Origin: Candidatus Scatosoma pullicola
GTDB taxonomy: Bacteria; Bacillota; Clostridia; Christensenellales; Borkfalkiaceae
Direction of reading: 5' to 3'
Assembly (NCBI GenBank): GCA_018712725.1
Contig: DVGN01000079.1
Span: 1-57,721, forward strand
Length of the DNA: 57,721 nucleotides
Below the pieces are notes generated by a model. That model searched no databases. It saw only the letters and a program-made list of their open reading frames with translations, and had not been told where the DNA came from. The translations under genes and the position numbers were made by a program. Below, in pieces: positions 43,916 to 52,598 of the stretch (the first letter of the stretch is position 1; each line of letters starts with the position of its first letter).

Positions 43916-44404
43916 TTACAGGGATTCTTGAAGCGCCCTGTCGTCCGCGTTGATCTTCTCCCGCATCCCGTCCTTGTACACCTGCAATTTCTCGGCGATG
44001 TCGGGGTATTTGACGCCCAGAATCTGCAGCGCCAGAAGCCCCGCGTTTTCGCCGCCGTTCACGCCCACCGTCGCCACGGGGATGCCCGAAGGCATCTGCA
44101 CGATGGACAGAAGGCTGTCCAGCCCGCCCATCATGTCCGTCTTGACGGGCAGTCCGATGACGGGCAGCGTCGTGTACGCCGCGATGACCCCGCCGAGATG
44201 CGCCGCCTTGCCCGCGGCGCAGATGATCGCCTCCAATCCGTTTTTGCGCGCCGAAGAGGCAAATTCGTGCGCCTCTTCGGGGGTGCGGTGAGCGGAGATC
44301 ACCCGCACTTCCGCCTCCACGCCGAACTTTTTCAGCACTTCGACCGCGGGTTTCACCACGTCGAAGTCCGATTTGCTGCCCATGAGTATTCCGACTTTCG
44401 CCAT
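43916..44404 (-). CDS. purE: N5-CAIR mutase / AIR carboxylase
   Basis: 162 residues. The GSKSDFDVVKPA phosphate loop, the catalytic VISAHRTPEE and VKTDMMGGLDSLLSIVQMPSGIPVATV are typical. No purK is in the window, so whether it works as class I (with PurK elsewhere) or class II is open. The start at 44404 has GGGAGG at 9 nt. First structural gene of the pur operon, behind a ~290-nt leader. Confidence 0.95.
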   Translation of the reverse strand: MAKVGILMGSKSDFDVVKPAVEVLKKFGVEAEVRVISAHRTPEEAHEFASSARKNGLEAIICAAGKAAHLGGVIAAYTTLPVIGLPVKTDMMGGLDSLLSIVQMPSGIPVATVGVNGGENAGLLALQILGVKYPDIAEKLQVYKDGMREKINADDRALQESL

Positions 44405-44456
44405 TTTTCTGACCTCCCGTAAAAACTGCGTTTTTTCCGTCCGGACTGCCCGGGCG

Positions 44457-44498
44457 AAAAACAAAAAACAAAAAGCACAGCCCCGCAAAAGGCTGCAC
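44457..44498 (-). terminator. Attenuator-like terminator in the pur leader
   Basis: On the minus-strand RNA, 44491-44498 pairs with 44475-44482 (8 bp including two G-U), loop of 8, followed by a long U-rich run (44457-44474). It lies between the pur promoter and purE, so it would stop transcription before the operon unless overcome. Confidence 0.65.
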
Positions 44499-44506
44499 TC
44501 CTCTCT

Positions 44507-44626
44507 TCAAAGGGTGAACGAAAAGCCGGAAAAGGTATACTCCGCCCACGAAAAAATCCCGCCGCTTTCCCTGCCGGAAAGGGGGAGTGACCCCGGATAT
44601 ATCCGTTTTCTCCGCGTTCTTTTCAT
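44507..44626 (-). CDS. Possible 39-residue leader peptide of the pur operon
   Basis: ATG at 44626 to TGA at 44507, ending just before the leader terminator. Arg-rich start (MKRTRRKRIYPG). The ribosome site is weak (AGAGGTCGG). Its place between promoter and terminator fits a translation-coupled attenuator, but it could be chance. Confidence 0.3.
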   Translation of the reverse strand: MKRTRRKRIYPGSLPLSGRESGGIFSWAEYTFSGFSFTL

Positions 44627-44693
44627 GCCGCCGACCTCTTCGTCCTTTAATCGTTTTTTTCTATACTTCCCCTTTTTCTCGTTTTCCTCCTCT

Positions 44694-44723
44694 ATTATAT
44701 CAAATCGCGCCGGGAAATGCAAA
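44694..44723 (-). promoter_or_regulatory. Promoter of the purine operon
   Basis: Minus strand TTTGCA (44718-44723), 18-nt spacer, TATAAT (44694-44699). The leader from here to purE is about 290 nt and contains several short hairpins, including CGGATATATCCG near 44595-44606 and CTTTCC/GGAAAG near 44567-44583. The stretch 44724-44870 shows nothing else. Confidence 0.75.
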
Positions 44724-44870
44724 CGGCTGACGGCATGAAAAAGTTATCTCACCTCTTTGTAACTATTTCACATTTCACTTGAAGAATCGGTCAATTTTCG
44801 TCATATTCCGCCCGCACCTGAAAACGTGATCTCTACCCTGGTATGCCCGTTTTTCAAAAATGAACGATTT

Positions 44871-45953
44871 TCACAAATCGAATGCCATCGCCGTCACATC
44901 GTCGGCAAACGCCCCGCCCGCGAACACCCCGAGCGCGTTTTTCAGCTTTCCGATAAAATCCTCCGCCGAACGGGACTGCAAAAGCACGCTCTCCGTCCGT
45001 TCGATGCCGAACAGGTCGCCCGCGGCGTTCCGGCACTCGGTGATCCCGTCCGTGAGCAGCACGAGGATGTCCCCCTTTTCGAAGGGCATTTCCCTCTCCG
45101 CATAGCGAAAATCGGGCATCCAGCCGGAGACGGGGGGCGCGGGGGATTCGATTTCGTTGATCCCCTGCCCGCTCTTCAAGAGGATGGGCGCGTTGTGCCC
45201 CGCGGAGAGATAGCGGATCTTTTTCTCGCGCTCGTCGATGCTCACCGCCGCCACCGTGATATACGAGCGTTCGTCCGGGTTGAGCTCGCGGAATTTTTCC
45301 GCGAGCTTGTCCACGGCGCGGGCGAGAGAGGGTTCCCGGCGGTCGAATCCCGCGCGCACGAACGCCGAGAGCATCCCCGCCGAAATGCCCTTGCCGGACA
45401 CGTCGGCGAGAATGCCGTACGTCCTGCCGTTCAGTTCGTACACGTCGGGCAGATCGCCGCCGATTTCCAGGCTGGGCACGAAGAGATAGGAATAGGACAC
45501 CCCGCCCATACTCTTGCCCGCGGGCAGAAGCCGGCGCTGGATCTGCCGGGCGGAGATCATCTCCCGTTCGATTTCCGTGCGATAGCTCCCTTCGGTCAGC
45601 CCCAGAAAGAGCTTCCCCTTTTCGTCGGCGGGGAGGATGCGGATGCGGACGGCGACGTTGTCGGTATGCCCGCCCCGGCGCACGGACGCGGACACCGTTT
45701 CCGATTTTTCCGCGTTGTCCCTGACCGCCGCGCGCATGACGTTGCGGAAAGCGCACGCCGCGCAGGCGGACGACCCGCCGCACGACGCTTCCTCGCAGCC
45801 GAGCGCCTCTTTCAGGCTCCCCTTCCCCTTCGCGCGGTCGGAAAAGGAACGCCTGAACGCCGCGTTCGAAAAACGAACGCGCAGCCGATCGTCGAACACG
45901 AACACCCCCGCGGGCATCCTGTCGAGAATTTTTTTGTACTGCTTTGCGAACAT
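44871..45953 (-). CDS. SpoIIE/RsbU-type serine phosphatase with Cys-rich PAS-like domain
   Basis: 360 residues. Residues ~1-125 look PAS-like (MPAGVFVFDDRLRVRFSNAAFRR) with a cysteine cluster C-E-E-A-S-C ... C-A-A-C-AFRN that could bind an Fe-S cluster or metal. Residues ~135-360 are a PP2C/SpoIIE phosphatase with LEIGGDLPDVYE, ILADVSGKGISAGMLSA, LLTDGITE and DDVTAMAF carrying the metal aspartates. Such proteins dephosphorylate anti-anti-sigma factors or related switches. No anti-sigma pair is adjacent. It follows the lipid kinase gene by 78 nt and is probably cotranscribed with it. Confidence 0.88.
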   Translation of the reverse strand: MFAKQYKKILDRMPAGVFVFDDRLRVRFSNAAFRRSFSDRAKGKGSLKEALGCEEASCGGSSACAACAFRNVMRAAVRDNAEKSETVSASVRRGGHTDNVAVRIRILPADEKGKLFLGLTEGSYRTEIEREMISARQIQRRLLPAGKSMGGVSYSYLFVPSLEIGGDLPDVYELNGRTYGILADVSGKGISAGMLSAFVRAGFDRREPSLARAVDKLAEKFRELNPDERSYITVAAVSIDEREKKIRYLSAGHNAPILLKSGQGINEIESPAPPVSGWMPDFRYAEREMPFEKGDILVLLTDGITECRNAAGDLFGIERTESVLLQSRSAEDFIGKLKNALGVFAGGAFADDVTAMAFDL

Positions 45954-46031
45954 CTGCCGTCCTTCCTTTGCCTTTTGCTCTTTGCCTTTTGCCGTCCGGC
46001 GACCGTTCCGCCCTGCCCCGCCGCCGGGGCG

Positions 46032-46898
46032 TTACGGGCGGTATATTTTCAGACCCCGACCGATCGTCACGTCGAAATCCAGCCCGTTGTACAATTCCCC
46101 GTCCAGCTGAACGGTGCAGGGGATGGCGGGCGTGATCTTCACCCGCTCGCAGAGAAAATGCTTCGCCGCCGGGTATTCCAGGACCTTCCCCTTCATGAGC
46201 TTTCCGAACGCCTTTACGATCTGCCATTTGCTCAGGCACTCCACCGTCACCACGTCCATCTTGCCGTCGTCGATGACGGAGGCGGGGCAGATGGGGATTC
46301 CGCCCCCGATCCGCCTGCCGTTGCAGGCGACCGCGATCAGCGCGCTGTGCGGCTCTTTGCGCCCTTCGCTTTCGACGGTGAGGGCGTATCCCTTGAAGGC
46401 GAACAGGCATTGCAACAGGCTTAAAAGGTACTTGATCTTTCCCTTGATCAATCCCCTGCGGCAGCGGACGAGCACTTCCACGTCCATGCCCATCCCCCCG
46501 ACGTTCATGCAGCGGACGCCGCCGACGTCGAGATAGTCCGTCTCCTTCGCCTCTCCGTCCAGGACGAGCCGGGACGCCTCCGCGGCGTCGAGCGGGATGC
46601 CCGCGACGGCGGCGAAGTCGTTGCCCGTCCCCGACGGGATCAGCCCTATGCGGCAGACGGCGGGGTCGGCGAGCCCGTTGAGCACTTCGTGCAGCGTTCC
46701 GTCTCCCCCCACGACGACGATCTCCGCGGCGGGGTTTTCCGCCGTGATCTTTTCGGCGAGTTCTTTTCCGCCGCCCGCACAGCGGGTGTAGTGCACGGCG
46801 CATTCCCTGCCCCGTTCCTCCGCCGCGGCGAGAAAGACTTTCAGGTTCTTCTGCGCCCTCTTCTTCCGGGATACCGAATTGACGATGATGTGATACAT
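46032..46898 (-). CDS. Diacylglycerol/lipid kinase family protein
   Basis: 288 residues, DagK/YegS family, phosphorylating diacylglycerol or a related lipid at the membrane face. The nucleotide motif VVGGDGTLHEVLNGL, the LIPSGTGNDFA loop and NVGGMGMDVEV are intact. First gene of the pair with the SpoIIE phosphatase. Confidence 0.92.
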   Translation of the reverse strand: MYHIIVNSVSRKKRAQKNLKVFLAAAEERGRECAVHYTRCAGGGKELAEKITAENPAAEIVVVGGDGTLHEVLNGLADPAVCRIGLIPSGTGNDFAAVAGIPLDAAEASRLVLDGEAKETDYLDVGGVRCMNVGGMGMDVEVLVRCRRGLIKGKIKYLLSLLQCLFAFKGYALTVESEGRKEPHSALIAVACNGRRIGGGIPICPASVIDDGKMDVVTVECLSKWQIVKAFGKLMKGKVLEYPAAKHFLCERVKITPAIPCTVQLDGELYNGLDFDVTIGRGLKIYRP

Positions 46899-46972
46899 TA
46901 TACCTCTTTCCCTTGTACGTTTTGTAAAAGCCGGGAGAAATTTCCTCGGATTTCGGAAAATCTCACGGATAT

Positions 46973-47024
46973 ATTATATAACACTTTGCGGGGAATTGCA
47001 ATTTATTTTGAAATTTGCTATACT
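46973..47024. promoter_or_regulatory. Divergent promoters sharing one -35 box
   Basis: The palindromic hexamer TTGCAA (46996-47001) serves both directions. On plus: TTGCAA, 17 nt, TATACT (47019-47024) for cca. On minus: the same TTGCAA, 17 nt, TATAAT (46973-46978) for the lipid kinase operon. Both are well placed for their genes. Confidence 0.75.
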
Positions 47025-47057
47025 GTTATTGCAAATTTTTTTTGAGGAATTTTTTCC

Positions 47058-48461
47058 ATGCGCGAACTGCTTCCCGAATCCCTCTTTCCCCTCGCGGAAA
47101 AATTAAAGGCGCCCCTCTACGTCGTGGGCGGCTTCGTCCGGGACTTTCTCGCGGGCCTTTCCCGCGAAAAGCCCGATTTCGACATCTGTTCCCCCGCCTC
47201 CGCCGACGATTTTCTCGCCGCCGCGGAAAGCTGCGGATTTATCCCCGCCGCCGTCTACCGCCACACGGGCACCGTCAAGCTGAAAGACGGGCAGGGACAC
47301 GATTTCGAATACACCTGTTTCCGCTCGGACAAATACGTACGGGGCACCCATGTACCCGTCGAAACCTTTTTCACCGACGACATCCGGCTGGACGCGCGGC
47401 GGCGGGACTTCACCGTCAACGCCGTCTATTACGACGTCCGCGCGGGCGGATTCGCCGACCCCCTGGGGGGTATGGAGGACATCGAAGCCAAAAGGCTGAA
47501 AACGGTGGACAGGGCGGAAAAGGTGTTCGGCGAGGACGGGCTGCGGCTGATGCGGCTGTGCCGCTTTGCGGGGCAGCTCGGCTTTGTCCCCGACGAAGAG
47601 TGCCTGGCGGGCGCAAAGGCGAACGCCGCGCTCATCGCGGACATCTCCCCCGAGCGCATCTTCGCCGAACTTGCCGCCATCCTGCACGCAGACGGACAGT
47701 ACGGCGTACCGTACGGGCATTATGCGGGGCTGAAACTTCTGGAAGAGACGGGCGTGCTCGCACAAATCCTGCCCGAACTCGCGCTCGGCAAAGACATGGG
47801 TCAGCGGAAGGACTTCCACAAGTACGACGTTTTAGAGCATTCCCTGCGGGCGGCGAAATACGCCGACCAAAAGGTCCGCCTCTCCGCCCTGCTGCACGAC
47901 GTCGGCAAGCCCTTCTGCATGCTGCGGGACGGCAACACCTATGCCCACCCCGAAGAGGGCGGGCGGATCGCGGGGGAAATTCTCGCCCGCTTCCGCGCCC
48001 CCAAGCGCACGGCGGAGCGGGTGTGCGAACTCGTCCGGCTGCACATGTACGACTTCGACGGCAGGACAAAGCCGGGAAAACTGCGGCGGTTTTTCGTGCG
48101 GAACGCACCCTTGCTCGACGACCTGCTCCTCTTGAAGCAGGCGGATTATTCGGGCTGTATGGACGACCTCTCCCCCTGCCCCACCGCCCTCCGCTGGCGG
48201 GCGGAACTGGAAAAGATGAAAGAAGAGGGGGCGCCCCTCTCCTTAAAAGAACTGAACATCCGCGGCGACGAACTCCTGAATGCGGGCGTGCCCCCCGCGC
48301 TCGTGTCCGAGACGCTGCGCGAACTGCTCTGCCGCGCCGCCGTGTGTCCGCAGAGCAACCAAAGACAGCGGCTTCTCGCCCTGCTGCCCGACTGCCTGAA
48401 AACGGCAAGGGCGCGCACGGAAAAAAAGCGCGCCGGAAAAAACGGAGAAACTGACATATGA
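47058..48461 (+). CDS. cca: CCA tRNA nucleotidyltransferase with HD domain
   Basis: 467 residues. Class II tRNA nucleotidyltransferase head (VVGGFVRDFLAG, with the metal Asp pair in DFDIC), the RRDFTVNAVYYD template region and GLRLMRLCRFAGQLG, followed by an HD domain (SLRAAKYADQKVRLSALLHDVGKP). Adds or repairs the 3' CCA of tRNAs. Stop overlaps the rmuC start (ATGA). Confidence 0.93.
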   Translation: MRELLPESLFPLAEKLKAPLYVVGGFVRDFLAGLSREKPDFDICSPASADDFLAAAESCGFIPAAVYRHTGTVKLKDGQGHDFEYTCFRSDKYVRGTHVPVETFFTDDIRLDARRRDFTVNAVYYDVRAGGFADPLGGMEDIEAKRLKTVDRAEKVFGEDGLRLMRLCRFAGQLGFVPDEECLAGAKANAALIADISPERIFAELAAILHADGQYGVPYGHYAGLKLLEETGVLAQILPELALGKDMGQRKDFHKYDVLEHSLRAAKYADQKVRLSALLHDVGKPFCMLRDGNTYAHPEEGGRIAGEILARFRAPKRTAERVCELVRLHMYDFDGRTKPGKLRRFFVRNAPLLDDLLLLKQADYSGCMDDLSPCPTALRWRAELEKMKEEGAPLSLKELNIRGDELLNAGVPPALVSETLRELLCRAAVCPQSNQRQRLLALLPDCLKTARARTEKKRAGKNGETDI

Positions 48462-49642
48462 CGGAAAAGGCCCTTCTCTTTATCTGCATCGCCCTTCTGC
48501 TGCTCTGCGTGCTCCTCCTCTTCCTGCTCATCAAGGGGCAGAAGACGGGCGGGAGCGTCGGAAACGACAAGAGCATGGACGCGCTCAAAGAAAAAATCGA
48601 CAAATTGGGCGGCGTCGCCGACTACACGGGAAAATCCATCGCCAATCTCGGATCCATGACGGAATACCGCCTCAACGACATCCGCAAGACGGTGTCCGAT
48701 CAGCTCCGCTACGTCACGGAAGAAAACCGCCGTTCGCTGGACGAGATCCGCCGCACGGTGGACGCCCGGCTCGCCGAAACCCTGGACGGCAGGCTCACCG
48801 AAAGCTATTCCCTCATCCAGCAGCGGCTGGAAGCGGTGGCGCGCGGCATCGGGGAGGTGCGCACCCTCGCGGCGAGCGTGTCCGACATCAAAAAGGTGTT
48901 TTCCAACGTCAAACTGCGCGGCACCTGGGGGGAGGCGCAGCTCGGCTCCCTGCTCGCCCAGATGCTCGCCCCCAACCAATACGCCGCAAGCGTCAAACTC
49001 AATCCCCTCTCGGACGGCATGGTGGACTTCGCCGTGCTGCTCCCCGACCGGGAGGGAAACGCGGTGTACCTGCCCGTGGACAGCAAATTCCCCATCGAAG
49101 AATACCGCCGCCTCATCGACGCAGGCAACAGCGGGGACAGGGAAGCGGAGGACAGAGCGGCGAAAAATCTCGCGCGGGCGGTGAAATTGCAGGCGGATTC
49201 CATCGCCGCCAAGTACATCTTCCCGCCCCGCACCACCGATTTCGCCGTCATGTACCTCCCCCTCGAAAGCCTGTACGCGGAAGTGCTGAAAATCCCCGGG
49301 ACGGAGGAATATCTCGCCTCCAAACGGGTGCTCGCCTGCGGTCCCGCCAACTTCGCCGCCCTCCTCTCCACCCTGCAGACGGGCTTCAAGGTTTCGGCGA
49401 TCGAAAAGCGCTCGCAGGAATTGTGGCAGCTGCTCGCGGCGTTCAAGCGGGAATTCGGAAAATTCGCGGAAATTCTCGACAAGACGCAGAAGAAATTGCA
49501 GGAGGCGCAGGACACCATCGAATCGGCGGCGGGCAGGACGAAGATCATCGCCAAAAAACTGCGCGGCGTCAATCTCGGTCTGCCCGAAGAGAGCGACGCA
49601 CCCGACGTCGGGGAGGACGGGAACGGCGGAGGCGGTCTCTGA
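48458..49642 (+). CDS. rmuC: RmuC-like DNA recombination protein
   Basis: 394 residues. N-terminal transmembrane helix (LLFICIALLLLCVLLLFLLI), a coiled-coil region, then the RmuC nuclease-like core: GTWGEAQLGSLL, PVDSKFPIEEYRRL and YLPLESLYAEVL. Limits recombination at inverted repeats in E. coli. Coupled to cca. A weak stem and U-rich run near 49730-49780 may terminate the pair. Confidence 0.92.
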   Translation: MTEKALLFICIALLLLCVLLLFLLIKGQKTGGSVGNDKSMDALKEKIDKLGGVADYTGKSIANLGSMTEYRLNDIRKTVSDQLRYVTEENRRSLDEIRRTVDARLAETLDGRLTESYSLIQQRLEAVARGIGEVRTLAASVSDIKKVFSNVKLRGTWGEAQLGSLLAQMLAPNQYAASVKLNPLSDGMVDFAVLLPDREGNAVYLPVDSKFPIEEYRRLIDAGNSGDREAEDRAAKNLARAVKLQADSIAAKYIFPPRTTDFAVMYLPLESLYAEVLKIPGTEEYLASKRVLACGPANFAALLSTLQTGFKVSAIEKRSQELWQLLAAFKREFGKFAEILDKTQKKLQEAQDTIESAAGRTKIIAKKLRGVNLGLPEESDAPDVGEDGNGGGGL

Positions 49643-49792
49643 TCGCGCTCATCGCAGCCATGCCCCCCGCAAACGCCGGAATGAAAAACGAAAAAGCAGA
49701 CGCTTTTGAAAGGCAGAACGAAAACGGCGGAAAAGCGGAGAGGAAGGCGAACGGGAAATTTCGGCTTCCGCTTTCTTTTATGCGGGAAATAC

Positions 49793-49821
49793 TTGCATTT
49801 TTACAAAAAATGCTCTATAAT
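49793..49821 (+). promoter_or_regulatory. Promoter of the cupin-like/729-residue protein pair
   Basis: TTGCAT (49793-49798), 17-nt spacer, TATAAT (49816-49821), 41 nt upstream of the small gene. Confidence 0.75.
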
Positions 49822-49862
49822 ATGGAATGTAAAAGTATGCGGAAAGGAGAGAGCGTATAATC

Positions 49863-50168
49863 ATGCACCTGCGGAAAATACCGGAAGGCGCCGCGGCGGA
49901 TATCCCCGAAGAGAATTTCGTTTTCGGGGAGGGGAAAGTACAGGGCGCGAAACTGGGCAAAAGCGGCGGCAACCTGCTTGTAAAGGGCGCGAAGCGCTTC
50001 AAGCTGTATGCGGAGGGCACCGATCTCGTGAAGATCATAAGCGGGACGGGGCACTTCAAATGGAAAGGCGGAGAAACGGACTTCTCCCCCGGCGATTGTT
50101 TCGAGGCGGAAGCCGTCGGCGAATACGAAGTAAACGGATCGGAAAAATTTCTGGTCGTCAGAAAATAA
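49863..50168 (+). CDS. Small cupin-like hypothetical protein
   Basis: 101 residues. The pattern TDLVKIISGTGHFKWKGGETDFSPGDCFEAEA resembles the end of a cupin barrel, but the metal-binding histidines are missing, so any fold assignment is tentative. GGAGAG site before the ATG. Cotranscribed with the following large gene, 27 nt apart. Confidence 0.7.
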   Translation: MHLRKIPEGAAADIPEENFVFGEGKVQGAKLGKSGGNLLVKGAKRFKLYAEGTDLVKIISGTGHFKWKGGETDFSPGDCFEAEAVGEYEVNGSEKFLVVRK

Positions 50169-50195
50169 CAATCTCGACAGGAGGTCGGCAACATT

Positions 50196-52385
50196 ATGAC
50201 TTATTACGAAGAAGGGCGCAAAAAAGGCGGTTTCTGGGGAAAATTCCTCGCGGTCGTCCTGGGATTCCTGTTCGGGATCATCGCCACGATCGGAAGCATC
50301 GCCGCGGTCGGATACTATCTGGTCGCCAGGATGACCATCCGCCAGGGGATCGAGTTCGTCGGGAACCTCACCGGAAAAGACGTCGACTATATGGATTACA
50401 TAACGGACGAATACGCCAACGAAACCGTGATGGGGCTGGTCGGCGAGCTGCAGAAACTTTCCGAGTCTCTCTCCGACAAGACCATCACCCTCGCCGACCT
50501 CAACGCGATCTCGCCTCTGGTGGAAAAGCAGGTGACCGATCTGTCCGCAAGACTGGCCGCGGATTTCCGCATCCCCCTTGCGGTGAACAGCGCCTATCAC
50601 GGCGAAGACGGCAGCGTTCTCGACGAAGAGGGCAACGTCATCATCGACGCGTCCGGCAACGTCGTCAAAAAGGACGAAAACGGCAGAGCCGATTTCACGG
50701 GCAAAGACGGCGAAATGCTGGTCGGGCTCATGGATCTCCCCTTCGGCGAAATTTCCACCTTCCTCGTCGATTCCCTCGCGCCCGTACAGGTGGGCGCCGT
50801 GCTGTCCGCGCCCGAAGTGGGAATGCTGACGCCGAATTCGGAAAATTACGATCTGCTCATGCTCGTCTGCTACGGCGACAAGGGAAATTATAAGACGAAT
50901 GAAGCGGGCGACATCGTGCTCGACGAAAACGGCAACGCCGAAATGCTCGGCGGCGCCAAGGCGACTACTTTCGGCAATCTGCTCGGATTCGGCGGAAACG
51001 GCGGCATGGAAGCCATCATACAGAATATGTCCGTCGCGGGATTGATGGAGGCGACAGGCTCGCTCGACGACAGCGACGAGCTGGTGCGCGCCCTGCTGTA
51101 CGGCGTCGAAGGGGTGCATTACGCCGTCGGAACGGAAGGCGAAATCGAAATGCTCCGCGTCGGAATCGCGGTGTACGGCGGCGCCGCTTACGACAGGGGA
51201 GGCAATCTCCTGCCCGGCGCCGTCGAAGAGACGGAAGGCGACTATCTCTACACGGACGGCGACACGGTGTACCGGCTCGAAAGGCAATCGGAAGAAAGCA
51301 TAGAAATCGAAACGGAAGAAGGTCCCCTCTCCCTTCCCCTCCTCATCGCGGAGGACGAAACGGGCGAAGAGGTGTTCTATAAGCCGCACACCATCGGCGA
51401 CCTGTCGGGCGAAAACTCCCTCATCTCCGGCATCACGAAGGACCTCACGATCGGCCAGTTCATGGGCGACGGGGAACAGTCCTCCCTGAGCGCCGCCATC
51501 TCCGCCTGGAAGATCGACGATCTCAACGATCAGGACAAGATCATGTCCCTGAAAATCGCCGACGTCATCGGCGTCGACGAGAACTCCCCCGCCGTCCTGC
51601 AGGCGATGCGGGACAGGGATTGGACGCTTGCCTACCTCAACGACAAAGACACCTTCAACCAACTCGCGCTGGGCGAAGTCATCGAAATCGACGAGAGTAA
51701 CCCCGATACCCCCGCCCTGCTCGTCAGCCTGCAAAACACTTCCATCGGAAAACTTTCCGATGCCGTCAACAGACTCACGCTCGTGGAACTGCTCGGCGAA
51801 GATCAGGTGGAAAAGAGCAGCATCCTCCGCAATCTCGCGGATTCCACCGCGAAAACGCTCGCGGACGACATCTCCGCCCTCTCCATCGCGCAGGTATTCG
51901 AAGACAAAGTGTACAAAACGGACGGCGACGGAAACTATCTCGACGAAAACGGAAACGTGCTGTATTACAACGATACAGACGGAAACTGGTACACTTCGCC
52001 CGACTTTGCGGCGGATACGCGGTCCGAACGCGTCCTCACAGGCACCTGGAAGTACCTGCTGACGGGCGACAAAGCCGCCGAAGAATACACGCTTGAAGAC
52101 ATCGGCGACCTCACGGCGAACATGACGAAAAACGTCCAGAGCGCCGCCCTCAACGACCTGTACGCCGACGGCGTCATCGAAACGCAGGACGGCAGCGGCG
52201 ATCTCACCTTCCTCACGGAAAAAATCCTCTACGAAGCCACCGTCAGCGTCGGCGGGATACGGTACACCGTGCTCTCCATCGACCCCGCGGAGTTTTCCGA
52301 CAAACAGACGATCGGGGAGCTGACCATTCAGGAGCTCATCGATTACGTGCGCGCCGTGATCTCCGCGCTCAACGAGATGGCGTAA
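50196..52385 (+). CDS. Large membrane-anchored protein of unknown function with degenerate repeats
   Basis: 729 residues. A short cytoplasmic start and one helix (FLAVVLGFLFGIIATIGSIAAVGYYL) tether a ~680-residue acidic extracytoplasmic region. A degenerate module recurs: an L-x-I/L-x-[DEQ]-V/F-hydrophobic motif followed by a helical segment (for example LTIGQFMG, LKIADVIGVDENSP, LALGEVIEIDESNP, LTLVELLGED, LSIAQVFEDK, LTIQELIDY). Asp/Gly/Asn-rich inserts (DEEGNVIIDASGN, LDENGNVLYYN) lie between. No cysteine pattern or catalytic motif seen. AGGAGG site at 50180; ends at a strong terminator. Confidence 0.85.
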   Translation: MTYYEEGRKKGGFWGKFLAVVLGFLFGIIATIGSIAAVGYYLVARMTIRQGIEFVGNLTGKDVDYMDYITDEYANETVMGLVGELQKLSESLSDKTITLADLNAISPLVEKQVTDLSARLAADFRIPLAVNSAYHGEDGSVLDEEGNVIIDASGNVVKKDENGRADFTGKDGEMLVGLMDLPFGEISTFLVDSLAPVQVGAVLSAPEVGMLTPNSENYDLLMLVCYGDKGNYKTNEAGDIVLDENGNAEMLGGAKATTFGNLLGFGGNGGMEAIIQNMSVAGLMEATGSLDDSDELVRALLYGVEGVHYAVGTEGEIEMLRVGIAVYGGAAYDRGGNLLPGAVEETEGDYLYTDGDTVYRLERQSEESIEIETEEGPLSLPLLIAEDETGEEVFYKPHTIGDLSGENSLISGITKDLTIGQFMGDGEQSSLSAAISAWKIDDLNDQDKIMSLKIADVIGVDENSPAVLQAMRDRDWTLAYLNDKDTFNQLALGEVIEIDESNPDTPALLVSLQNTSIGKLSDAVNRLTLVELLGEDQVEKSSILRNLADSTAKTLADDISALSIAQVFEDKVYKTDGDGNYLDENGNVLYYNDTDGNWYTSPDFAADTRSERVLTGTWKYLLTGDKAAEEYTLEDIGDLTANMTKNVQSAALNDLYADGVIETQDGSGDLTFLTEKILYEATVSVGGIRYTVLSIDPAEFSDKQTIGELTIQELIDYVRAVISALNEMA

Positions 52386-52393
52386 AAAAAGAC

Positions 52394-52428
52394 AACTCCG
52401 GCAGGCAAAAAGTCTGCCGGAGTTTTTT
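52394..52428 (+). terminator. Terminator after the 729-residue protein gene
   Basis: An 11-bp perfect stem (52394-52404 with 52414-52424) followed by six U, 9 nt past the stop. Confidence 0.9.
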
Positions 52429-52486
52429 CATGCGGAAAAAAGGCGGTAAAATCGGCAAAAAACGCCGGAATTTCCCGCAAAAACAA

Positions 52487-52515
52487 TTGACGGAAAGGAG
52501 AAAATGGGGTATAAT
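52487..52515 (+). promoter_or_regulatory. Promoter of rpsF-ssb-rpsR
   Basis: TTGACG (52487-52492), 17-nt spacer, TATAAT (52510-52515). The leader to rpsF is about 75 nt. Confidence 0.88.
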
Positions 52516-52598
52516 AATAACACGGCTTCAAAAGAAAAGCCGCATTTTACCTTGCATACGGAATGGTATGCCGAATAAGACCGGGAGGTGAAAAAGTC

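Noticed and set aside
44405..44700. Guanine or ZTP riboswitch in the pur leader
   Set aside because: A CGCCCGGGCA stretch resembles the 3' part of the ZTP motif, but the conserved 5' part is not recognisable and purine-riboswitch core loops are absent.
47015..48454. Second plus-strand frame overlapping cca
   Set aside because: Arg/Gly/Pro-rich alternative frame; cca in the other frame has clear motifs.
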